DNA from: Euborellia annulipes
Lineage: Eukaryota > Arthropoda > Insecta > Dermaptera > Anisolabididae
NCBI GenBank assembly: GCA_023213315.1
Contig: JAKCPI010009397.1
Span: forward strand, 94,580-158,579
Reading direction: 5' to 3'
DNA: 64,000 bases
Position 1 is the first letter of the stretch, and the number at the start of each line of letters is the position of its first letter. Below are positions 55,430-64,000 of this stretch, one piece after another. The notes under the pieces are model-generated. The model was not told the DNA's origin. It was given only the letters and a program-made list of their open reading frames with translations, and did not search any database. The translations under genes were made by a program, and so were the position numbers.

Positions 55430-58400
55430 TTTTAAACATTCAGACTTTTTTCTCATTCACACTCACACTCACACACACTGTCTTTTCGGCAACTCAGGCC
55501 ATATAAGACATTTACGATAATCGTTATTGATTTAATATACATATATAGAGTCCAGGCATTCTTATTTAAGGCATTTGGTATCCAATTGGCTTAAATAAAA
55601 TCATCGGACTGCCTGGGTCCGAACCCGCGACGTTTGGTATACGAGGTTAGCACGCTAACCTCTACATCAAGCCCCGAGGGCTCAACCTTATATTAAGATT
55701 CTTTTTATATTGCAATCATCTGATTTTAATTTGCTATTGAGTTTATAGTTTTGTAAAAAATAATATAAGATCTTATGTTTTTTTTAAAAAGACTGATTTA
55801 ACTATGACTTGATTCAATAAAAGATTAGAGGAAATGGGAATATTCATTTATTTTAGATTTATGCAAATTAAGTAGCTAAGAATAAATAATATATATTTTA
55901 CCATGTTCTTAAGGCATAGTCGTCAAAATTGATACCTATGTCTTAATGAGTAATTGAAAACTTAGAGAAATTACACTTGATTTTTCACAGCAGCCAAAGA
56001 CCTTTTTGTTGTCAATTTAATTTTAATTGTTTCGACTCATGCTTCCATCTGGTGGTCAAATAGGTAAGTAAATTTAAAAAATTAATTTCTCAACATGAAA
56101 GATTTTAGAAAGAAAGGGATTAAAATATTTTAAGATATTTTAAATGCATTTTCTTAAAAGAAAGAAAGAAAGGCCTGCAGCTTTATTGAATAAGAAGTCT
56201 CAAAAAGGATCTTCTAAGTGGGATATGAAAGAATTTTTTTGTATCTTTAATAAAGACTGTAATAAAAAACTTTTTCCATAACATAATATTTTTTTATCCG
56301 GATTTTGACCGCGCACTCTGTATATATATATATATATTAACAAAATTAATTTTAAAAATATGATATGACTAAACACATCATATCAACACAATTTTGTCAT
56401 TTTATATTATTTAACATGGGCGTAGCCAGGGGGAGGCAGGGGGGGCCGTTGCCCCCCTGGCTGGTCCTAAAAATTAAAAAAAAATATATATATATATTTT
56501 TCCCATTGGAAATTTTTTTTAACACCCCAATTCACTACATTAATTTAATTTTTTTTTTATTTAAATAAATAATTAATACTCTATGTATATATTAATTGCA
56601 AACCCCCTCTCTGTCGCTCTAACGAGGGGTTGGCCCCCCCCCTAACAAGAAGTCTGGCTACGCCCATGTTATTTAATGTTTAGTACAAACAGACAAGAGT
56701 GTGTGTGCACTTATAAATAAATTATATACTTGGTATTCAACATTTTTATCAATATTAGTTTAAAAAAGAGTTGTGAGAAGAAAAAAATTTAAGAAGAAAA
56801 AGTTTAATTTACCTAAGATAGATCTTTGCTGGTGAAGATTTTTAATGCCTCTCACACTCATTCCACTAATGAGTAAAGCCAAAGTCGCCCAATGAATGTC
56901 TTGGGATTCAAACACAGAAACATACTAGAAATAGAATTTAAAAGTAATTAATCCCAATTTATATATTAAACTAATAACAATATTAGACTTACTTTTTTAG
57001 AAGCTAATAATGATACTACAAGACAAAGATGAGGTGTCATAAAGAGTTTCAGTCTCATTATAAAAATGGCCATTACAATAAAAGCAAACATTTGAATTAT
57101 ATTATATATAATTTCTGGACTTATATTATAAAAGGCATTTCTAAAAAAAAAAAAAATATAAATTATCAAAAATATTGTTTAAAATTAAAAAAATATTTAA
57201 AATACCTTTTGTTTTTAGATTTTAGGCAAAAATAAATTAATAATATTAAAACAATCAATACGGAAGGAATTAAAAGAGATTCGCAAAGTTTGAATACAGT
57301 TTCCAAAGGTAGAAAATCAAATTCCGCCGTACAGGTATAGAGCAGAGTATGGAAATCCTTATAGCTCGTTAACTTGGATTTCAAAATATTTAATATATGA
57401 CCCTATATAGAATTTATTTTCATTATTATTTATATCAAAAGAAAATAAAATTTTAGAATTTTTCCAAATAACTTACATCATCTTCATTTTGAAGTATTAT
57501 ATTAAAAGCAAATTTAAAAAAAATAGAAATAAAAGCAGCAATTGGTGCACAAATTAAGCGAGAAATTTCAGGTAAAAATTCTAATTTAGCAAAAAGTGGT
57601 TCCAGAATAAGAATTGAAAATAGCATAGAAGCTAAAATACAAGTTAAGATTGAGCATAGCAAAAATTGATTTCCAAAAAGACAAATAAATGCCTGAAGTA
57701 AGCCAAGCTAAAAAAAAATAATTAAAATCAAATTAGTAAATTATAAATAAATAAATAAATATATTGGAATATACAAACCCCGAGACCGTAGGTTAAAGAA
57801 AGAATTGTGTTTTTATCAATACTTCCAATTACATACATTAAATATAATGCTAGAGCTTGAGTCAACAAAACAAATTGGGAAAATTGCCATAAACATAAAC
57901 AGAGCGAACTTGCTAAAGAAATGCATACAACCTAAAAATAATATTTATATTAAATTTTGTACGATTAGAATTTTTTTAATTTTATAATAATATATTTTGA
58001 ATAAAAATAACCAATCGTTTTCCAGTTCATGTTATTTGGGTATGGGAGCGTAGAAGTATTACGTAACGCAATTTGGGGGGAGGGGGGGTCTCGTAAAACG
58101 TTACCATGCGTTACAAGGGGGGGGGGGAGAGGGGGGGGGTTGAACAACGCGTTACGTAACTGGTATTTTAGCGACTTTCCGATACTTTGCGCAACATAAT
58201 TGTGATGTTTAGATAAAAATGGCCACTTGAGCGTTACGTAACGTCTAGGGGGTCCAGAAAAATGTTACCGCGCGTAACATGGGAGGGAGGGGGTCAAAAA
58301 TCTTCAAAAATTGCGTTACGTAATACTTGTACGGTCTCTATGATTAGAGAGATGGAGGAAATTCAGTATAAAAAAATGCTATCTGTGTGAGTAAAATTCA

Positions 58401-61400
58401 GAATCATAGATGCCCAATGCTTTATTTGAGCAATAAAGCAATCGAAGAATAAAAATTCAGACTTAGAAGGGACCCCGCTCATCGCCCTCGAATTTTTAAG
58501 ACTATTGACTAAGTCACATATCGACGTTCTAATTAGTAAAGTGCCTAACTCCATTTTTTTTTATTATTCAGGAGAGCCAAAAAACATTTTATTGTCATTG
58601 TTAGAGCCACTGTTAAACACTTTTCGTGCGTCAACTTTTTGAACTTTTTGAAAAAAGTGGAGTTAGGCACTTTTCTACTGAGTGCGTCGATATGTATTCT
58701 ATATACCAGTATACATCAAGAATACCTCAATGGACTGAAGATGTTACACATGACTGTTTAAATTGTAATATAAATTTATATATCGCCTGCTGAGAAGGCT
58801 GAGTGGCGTGAGTCCGAAATTGATCAATTCGTTTGAAAGTTTTATAAAAATATACCATTTAAATAAGCGGACAGCAAATGAATAGGCCAGAATCAATAGC
58901 AAAGAATGGAAATATATTTTCACCACTTTGGAACTCAAAAGAGAAGACATCGTTTGGTGAGCTAACTCAAAAATTGAATTTTCGGTCTTTCCCCACTATG
59001 ATTCTCAGCAGGCGATATATTCTGAAAAGATTTACTGAGTGGGTGTATGTATAGATAAATTTTTTTTTTCCGAGTCTCAATAAAAAAAAATGAATCTTCA
59101 CAAATAAATATATATATATATATATATACTGAGTACGCCAACAAAATCCGGACAAATTTAAATTGGAATTTTCTGCCTTAACTTTAGCGGCAGGTCGCTG
59201 TTGTCATTCAGATAAGTCTGTTGTTCCTATTGAAATAGCATTATCTCGCAACTTCCGAACGGGACATCTTTCCAGGTGGTTATTTTCAAATATGTACTGA
59301 GTCGGATTGCAAAGAATATTCCAGCACTTTATGTTAAGAATAGACCAACCAGATACAAAAGGGTGATATATAGAATGGTTTTATTTCAAAAGCATTTCAC
59401 TATTACTACTAATGTGTAAATGGTTCTGATGTTCTCACATTTTGATAAATTAAATTGGATCAAAACAAAAATTTATTTTGCCCGGATATTGGTGGCAAAC
59501 CTTGTATATTTCTAAGAGCTCTGTGTGTGTGCTAACAACTACACAAGTTTACTTTTCTAAAGAAATATAATTAAAAGAGGAAGAGAAAAACTGCTTTTTT
59601 TTTTTTTTTAGTTTTACCTGAATATGTATAGGATATTTTGATTTTTTATAATGGCTTTGTCTAAGAAATACAGATATGCAGAGCATCTGAAGAATTAAAA
59701 ATGGAAATGCAAAACTTTCTCGGAGTGGAGGAGTCCACTGCACTCTGGTACACTAGAAAAAATTTTAAGAAAATATTATTCAATAGCTAATGAAAAGATT
59801 TCTTAACTTGTTTACCAACCTCTCCGTGATTATAAAAGAAGCATATAATCGATAAAATTCCACCCGCAATTGATCCGCTGGAATTAAAAAATATATATAT
59901 ATATGTTTAGCTTATTTAATGGCATAGCGATGATATAAATAAATGATACCTCAAAAATATGGCATAAATAAATAAAAGAGCAACTGTTATGCCGCTACAC
60001 ATCCAGATCGCTTCTAAATAAAAATAAGTTTCATCTCCTAAGCCTTCGCAACTCTCAACGGGATCTAATCCATGCCCTCTTTCAACTTGCCAGCATTCTT
60101 TCACGGATAAACCCAATAATTTTGATAAAGACATGAAGTGTTTGTAGCAAAAACCGATGGTAATCTGAAAATAGTAAAATAAGATTATTAATATGGCCTC
60201 TAGGAACAAAAAAATATAATTAGAAAAGGGCAAAGTGCCAGTTTTTTTATAACAGAAAGAAGAAATCTTCTGGAAAACAAATTCTGTTTAAAAACGATTT
60301 GTCGAAACTTTATCCCTTTCGGACGTCAATCACGACCTTCATCAGGGCAAATATTGAGATAAAGGTCGTGATTGACGTGCGAAACGTCGGCGAATAAAAA
60401 TTAAATAAAAGGTGCAAATTCCTGCGAATCCTGATTAAATCTCCACAGCCATAAAACATTAATTTCTTGAGTAAAGTTTATTCTAAATTTGTAATATTCC
60501 CACTACATAGCTGCCGTAGTACCCTTATCAAGAACGAACGATGTCGAGGCCGTACTCGAATTCATCCCAAACACGCTTCAACATATCAATTGACACAGAC
60601 GCTCGTGATGTACTGATGCGAGTCTTCAAATCTTTCAAGGTGTAGGCAAGACTTGATCCTTGACATAACCCCATAGAAAGAAGTCATAAGGAGTTAAGTC
60701 CGGCGATCGAGGGGGCCAGGCATAGAGATTCAAGTCCTGGTTACCTGCACGGATCTCTCGATCGCCGGATCTAACGCCTTATGACTTCTTTCTATGGGGA
60801 TATGTCAAGGATCAAGTCTTTGTTGCCTAAGTAAAGTTATTGACAGTCAAAATTAGCCCATTATTTTTTGAAAAACCCTGTATATATATATATTTATAAT
60901 TCTTTTCTAATTATTTTCATTCATTGTATAATATAGAACATTGAATGATTTTTTGTAGCTTAATATAATTTTATATTTATATATTTATAACAAATTTTAT
61001 TTTTTGAAACTGGCTTTAGCTCAATGGCCACTGGCTAAAAGGGAGAAATATAAATAAATAAAAAACAGGGTATGATTTACCTCAGGATATAAATTAAATC
61101 GTTGTAGAGTGTTAATTACACTAGGATATTCAGTTAAGTTATCATTAATAATTTGGAAAAATCCTTCCCCAAAAGTTTGAGATTGTACAATTCGTTTGTA
61201 ATATGAATAATATAAACCCTAAAAATGAATAAAAATCACAATAATAAATTTATTCTATTGTTAGGAATTGTTTATATTTACCATTTCAGTTCTAAATGTC
61301 ATCTCTCTTTCTAAATTAGATAAATGAGAGAAATGTCTATCATTTTCGAACATAGTCGATACATGAAAAATATGTAAACATCCTAAGCCAATAGCTAAAA

Positions 61401-61617
61401 AATATAAAATTATATTTCTTTAATATTTAGATTAATAATAAATAAAGTTTATGAATATACCTATTAGGAAAATAGAAAAGACATAGAGTATGGTTTTTTT
61501 CCTTCGAAAATGTCCAGTTTGATATGGATCTGATATTTTCTCAGCTTTTTGCTTTGTATTTTTTTCTGGTTTGTTCTCAGTTTTATTTTTACTCGATGAT
61601 TTATTTGAATTTTTCAT
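54139..61617 (-). CDS. DPY19L: DPY19-like protein C-mannosyltransferase (14 exons, complete)
   Basis: Multi-pass ER-membrane enzyme that attaches mannose from dolichol-phosphate-mannose to tryptophan carbon in thrombospondin-type repeats and WxxW motifs. Exons on minus: 61617-61461, 61394-61282, 61218-61081, 60164-59950, 59877-59820, 59752-59618, 57931-57779, 57707-57477, 57402-57206, 57140-56993, 56924-56813, 55375-55213, 54525-54400, 54334-54139; 713 aa, all phases consistent. Landmarks: [19 protein letters not shown] (first lumenal loop), [99 protein letters not shown]. The N-terminus is Lys/Ser/Asn-rich and cytosolic. Length agrees with animal DPY19L proteins (about 650-750 aa). Which of the L1-L4 types it matches was not decided. 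It is convergent with n-Syb. Confidence 0.96.
54658..54975. mobile_element. Fold-back element with hammerhead-like hairpins (DPY19L intron 12)
   Basis: Left arm: GGAGAATTGGTGGTATCAGC, GGATTGTCCAGGTTAATAAA, AAGACGTTTCGGCC. Right arm is the inverse, reading CTGAAGATGGCC, AAATAAATCCA, GGCCGAAACGTC. The unrelated centre is about 100 bp. Confidence 0.75.
55404..55681 (-). repeat. Full-length tRNA-derived SINE (family 1)
   Basis: Target duplication TCAACCTTATAT at 55392-55403 and 55682-55693. Minus strand: head GGGCTTGATGTAGAGGTTAG (A-box region), GGTTCGGACCC (B-box), TTTTATTTAAGCC, GGCCTGAGTTGCCGAAAAG, GTGTGAGTGTGAGTG, A-rich tail. Best-preserved copy in the window, in DPY19L intron 11. Confidence 0.9.
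56415..56668. mobile_element. hAT-type MITE with perfect 15-bp ends and 8-bp duplication
   Basis: Ends CATGGGCGTAGCCAG and CTGGCTACGCCCATG are perfect inverse copies. Duplications TTATTTAA at 56407-56414 and 56669-56676 are identical. Non-coding, in DPY19L intron 11. Confidence 0.92.
58042..58335. mobile_element. MITE with GCGTTACGTAAT ends
   Basis: AAGTATTACGTAACGCAATT near the left end and AATTGCGTTACGTAATACTT near the right are inverse copies. Internal CGTTACGTAAC motifs and G-runs recur. In DPY19L intron 6. Confidence 0.75.
58793..59015. mobile_element. TIR element, TCGCCTGCTG family, copy 4
   Basis: Starts TCGCCTGCTGAGAAGGC and ends ATTCTCAGCAGGCGA, flanked by TA on both sides. In DPY19L intron 6. 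Confidence 0.78.
60296..60405. mobile_element. Fold-back relic with CTGATGA hairpin
   Basis: Minus strand reads CCCTGATGAAGGTCGTGATT, then GACGTCCGAAAGGG; the plus strand has an inverse second copy ending GACGTGCGAAACGTCGG. In DPY19L intron 3. Confidence 0.6.
60480..60885 (-). mobile_element. mariner-family transposase relic, rearranged
   Basis: Minus strand carries [17 protein letters not shown] and, further on, [15 protein letters not shown], both typical of mariner-type DDE_3 transposases. A second inverted TATGACTTCTTTCTATGGGG makes the middle palindromic. The right end is GAAAAACCCTGTA. In DPY19L intron 3. Confidence 0.75.
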
Positions 61618-61967
61618 TTTTTAAATAATTAATTTATAATAATAAACGGGTTTAAAAATTTTATAGAACAATGAGGTTGAAAAGAAGACGTCAAAGTTAA
61701 AATAAATTATATTTCCTATATATTAGTTCCTATAATAACAGTATTAAAATTTTCATTTTATTTTTATTAAAATTGAAGATTTTAATCAATTACTAAAATA
61801 TTTATATTTAAAATAATACTTATTAATTAATTAAATACATTTCTGTGAAGTTTTTTTTTTTAAGATAAAAAATTATTCTTATCATTTGAATTTTCTATCT
61901 CTTTTAATAAGCTTCTTTGATATAACAAAGCGCTTTTTTTAAATTAATTAATTAAATATTTGAATTC

Positions 61968-62180
61968 AGATCCCAGGAAGTTCGATGATTTTATTTAAGC
62001 CATTTTAATACCAAATGACTTAAATAAGAATGCCTGAACCCCAAATATATATATATTTATAAAATACGGTTATCGTTAAGTCTTATTTGGCCAGAGTTGT
62101 GGATGTGGGTGTGAATGTGATGTGATTAGGAAAAAAGTGTTAGTTTTTATTAAAAAAAAAAAAAAAAAAAATTAACATTG
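61968..62180 (+). repeat. 5'-truncated SINE (family 1) with poly(A)
   Basis: Starts in the B-box region (CAGATCCCAGGAAG), then CGATGATTTTATTTAAGCC, a diverged GGCCAGAGTTG tract, and an A-run at 62152-62170. Confidence 0.75.
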
Positions 62181-62439
62181 TTCGCATAATAATTTTCAAA
62201 TATATTGTTATAAAAGAATCTATTTATATAATTCGCTAATGTCCTTCTGTCTGTCACGCCCTATTTGGGAAACTTTCCGTTGGAATTTTTTATGCTTAAA
62301 AAGGACCTTCTAGGGATTATAGGAAAATTATTTTCATCCCAAAATTCTTATAACTTTTTGAGTTATTAATTCCTAAATTTATGATTTTTCCCATAGGAAA
62401 TATATAGAGAAATATTTACGGGTATATATTCCAGTGGGG

Positions 62440-62760
62440 GATTAATGCAATTTTGTCGGGGGGGTGGTTTTTTTTTTTTTTTTTTTTTTTTTTTGTTTTT
62501 TTTTGGACTTTTTGGGCGTTTCTCTGGTTTTTTAGTTCTTTTTCTTTATTTTTAAATAAATTTATAAAAAATATAATTATAAATTAAAAACCCTAAAAAT
62601 AATTATTTTTTATTAAATTTTTTTTTTTTTTTTTGGGTTGCTTCTTGGGCCCGGGGCGCCCCCCCCCCCCCCTTTTTTCCTTCATATATTCGCCGTCCGC
62701 CGGGGCCTTGCCCCCCTGGACCCTCCAAAAGCTGGCTCGAGTCCGCCTCGCCTTTTCTCC
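62440..62760. repeat. T-rich low-complexity stretch and G/C-run element debris
   Basis: A long T-rich run (62468-62502) and CCCCCC/GGGG runs resemble hAT-type interiors seen elsewhere here. Ends were not determined. Confidence 0.4.
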
Positions 62761-62923
62761 TATGTTTTTTATAAATCGAGGATATAATGTTTATTCTCTT
62801 GATAAAATATCGAATTAAGTATAGAGGATATAAAAAAAATGATTTATTCTAACACATACATAGACGCTATTTATTTTTTTCTTATTATATAAATATGTAA
62901 ATATTTCAATAAAGAATCGATTA

Positions 62924-63263
62924 CATTGAGCGAGTTTACAAGGTGCTAGTTGGCGAGTTTAGAAGCGGAGGGCGAGGCGAGTCTGCTATGACGACACACG
63001 CCAGCAAATGCGAGTAAAGTATCCGTGGTTTCAACTTTATTAGCAGATAATTCACAATCTGCTAGAAGGCCAGTGAACATGTTTACACTGAGCGAGCTTA
63101 ATAACAGTTAATGAATTTGCCAACTATGCTCAAGAGCCTTGTGGATGGCAACCTCGAGCTTCCCGAGCTGGGACTGGCAGTCCTTCGGTTCTTGGCGCGG
63201 GATTAAGGGGCTAGGAAAGAAGAACGAATTTGCTAACTAGCAGCTTGAAAACTCGCTAAATGT
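62924..63263. mobile_element. TIR element (CATTGAGCGAGTTTACAAG ends), GC-richer
   Basis: Left ACATTGAGCGAGTTTACAAG and right, inverted, ACATTTAGCGAGTTTTCAAG, continuing through GCTAGTT. Flanked by TA. Contains an internal TACACTGAGCGAGCTTA repeat. Non-coding. Confidence 0.65.
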
Positions 63264-63429
63264 AATTACAGCTTAAAGGCTTTTGATGTTCATTATATAT
63301 TATATAATAGGCACCTTTAATAAGGAAAATGCAATAGAATTATATATAAAAAAATATCAATCAATATACATGTATATATATATATATATATATACCAGTA
63401 TATATTCTTGAAGGTTTTCCACGACTGGA

Positions 63430-64000
63430 TGTATGCGAAGATAAGTTTTCTCGGGTTGGAGTCGTCAAAGTGTGATGTTGAGATGTCGACGTTTCGGCTC
63501 TCCTTTTTGGAGCCATTTTCGAAAGTATGGGATTAGGGGGAATTGTTGGGGTGGTTTGTTTACGGGGTCGCAGTCTTGCTGGTCCCAGGTCAATTTGGAT
63601 GCCTCAGAGGCTTGGTTTGGTCTCTGAGAGCAGGAGTAAGGTTGAGTGTGTGTAATTGCGTTTGTGTTCGGTTTTAGGTTGACTACCCGGGGCCTCAATC
63701 TGCCTCCCCAAGTCGATGTGTTATTGGTTTGGTTAGTGGATGTGATAGGGGCTTGGGTTTGTTTCTGAGATTTAGATTGGGTGGTATTGTGTGTGTGATC
63801 GTGTCTGTGTTTAATTTAGGTTGACTTCGGGGCCTCAATCTTGCTGCTCCCCCAGTCGATGTATTGCTGGATGTTTCGAGGCTTGTCTTTGCCTTTGAGA
63901 TGTGTTGGGTTGTGTGGTGACGGTTTGCCTGTTGATAGTCGAAGGGGATTTGTTTTTTGGATTTGCTTACTGCTATGGCGCTCGAGGTGTTGACTGGTCT
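63430..64000. repeat. Retroelement-like end plus G/T-rich sequence, unclassified
   Basis: 63490-63530 on the minus strand has CGAAAATGGCTCC, AAAAAGGAGAGCC, GAAACGTCG, the fold-back hairpin motif. The rest is G/T-rich with GGGGCCTCAATCT repeated at 63691 and 63830. The 77-codon minus frame there has no recognisable domain and runs off the repeat. It could be the edge of a Penelope-like or other retroelement. Confidence 0.4.

Noticed and set aside
59128..59512. Possible TIR element with CGCCAACAAAATCCGGACAA and TGCCACCAATATCCGGGCAA ends
   Set aside because: The ends match only partly and no target duplication was found, so it was not listed as a feature.
63465..63698. 77-codon minus-strand frame at the right edge
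   Set aside because: Starts in the retroelement-like hairpin and has no recognisable domain. Kept only as part of an unclassified repeat.
1..64000. CRISPR arrays, bacterial operons, ribosome binding sites or phage modules
   Set aside because: Spliced genes, SINEs and LINEs show this is eukaryotic nuclear DNA. The tandem array at 13850-14830 is a satellite-like repeat without spacers.

Overview
The window comes from a eukaryotic nuclear genome. It is AT-rich, has spliced genes with GT-AG introns from about 50 nt to 7 kb, and is heavily loaded with transposable elements. The gene set points to an animal, most likely an arthropod. A synaptobrevin with an arthropod neuronal-type membrane anchor (KFWLQNLK) and a proline-rich tail lies next to a ubiquitous-type one (KYWWKNLK). 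A copepod-like crustacean would fit the base composition and repeat load, but that is a guess.

Genes from left to right. (1) USP48, a ubiquitin protease, on the minus strand (12982 to 2305 and running off the left edge): 11 exons and 850 codons visible. (2) A plus-strand inverted partial copy of USP48 exons 3-5 (14997-16690), with a 1.2-kb hAT-type element inserted at the exon-3 acceptor. (3) A minus-strand inverted, frameshifted copy of MAD2L2/REV7 (about 17620-18692). (4) A Copia deletion derivative (19049-20140). (5) Synaptobrevin copy A, minus (23176-20509). (6) Intact MAD2L2/REV7, plus (24480-25775). (7) Synaptobrevin copy B, Syb-like, minus (32622-26083). (8) Neuronal-type synaptobrevin C, plus (35676-50331), divergent from B across a 3-kb gap. 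(9) A complete 14-exon DPY19-like C-mannosyltransferase, minus (61617-54139, 713 codons). The right end (61.6-64 kb) holds only repeats.

The three synaptobrevins share every intron position and phase, including an intron that splits the start codon (AT|G). They are therefore local duplicates of one ancestor. MAD2L2 sits between copies A and B, and its inverted pseudogene copy lies on the far side of A. USP48, MAD2L2, the vesicle SNAREs and DPY19L have no known common pathway, so their closeness is positional rather than operon-like.

Introns and intergenic gaps hold several repeat families: hAT-type elements with exact 8-bp target duplications; a TCGCCTGCTGAGAA inverted-terminal-repeat element (four copies); two tRNA-derived SINE families; RTE and CR1-like LINE fragments; Tc1/mariner and Tigger relics; and many fold-back elements with a CTGAAGATGG...CCGAAACGTC hairpin resembling the hammerhead ribozyme core. 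Two long inverted repeats made of gene fragments (USP48 and MAD2L2) lie within 15 kb of each other. They could produce hairpin RNA if transcribed. Exon boundaries were worked out by eye from splice signals, reading phase and family similarity.
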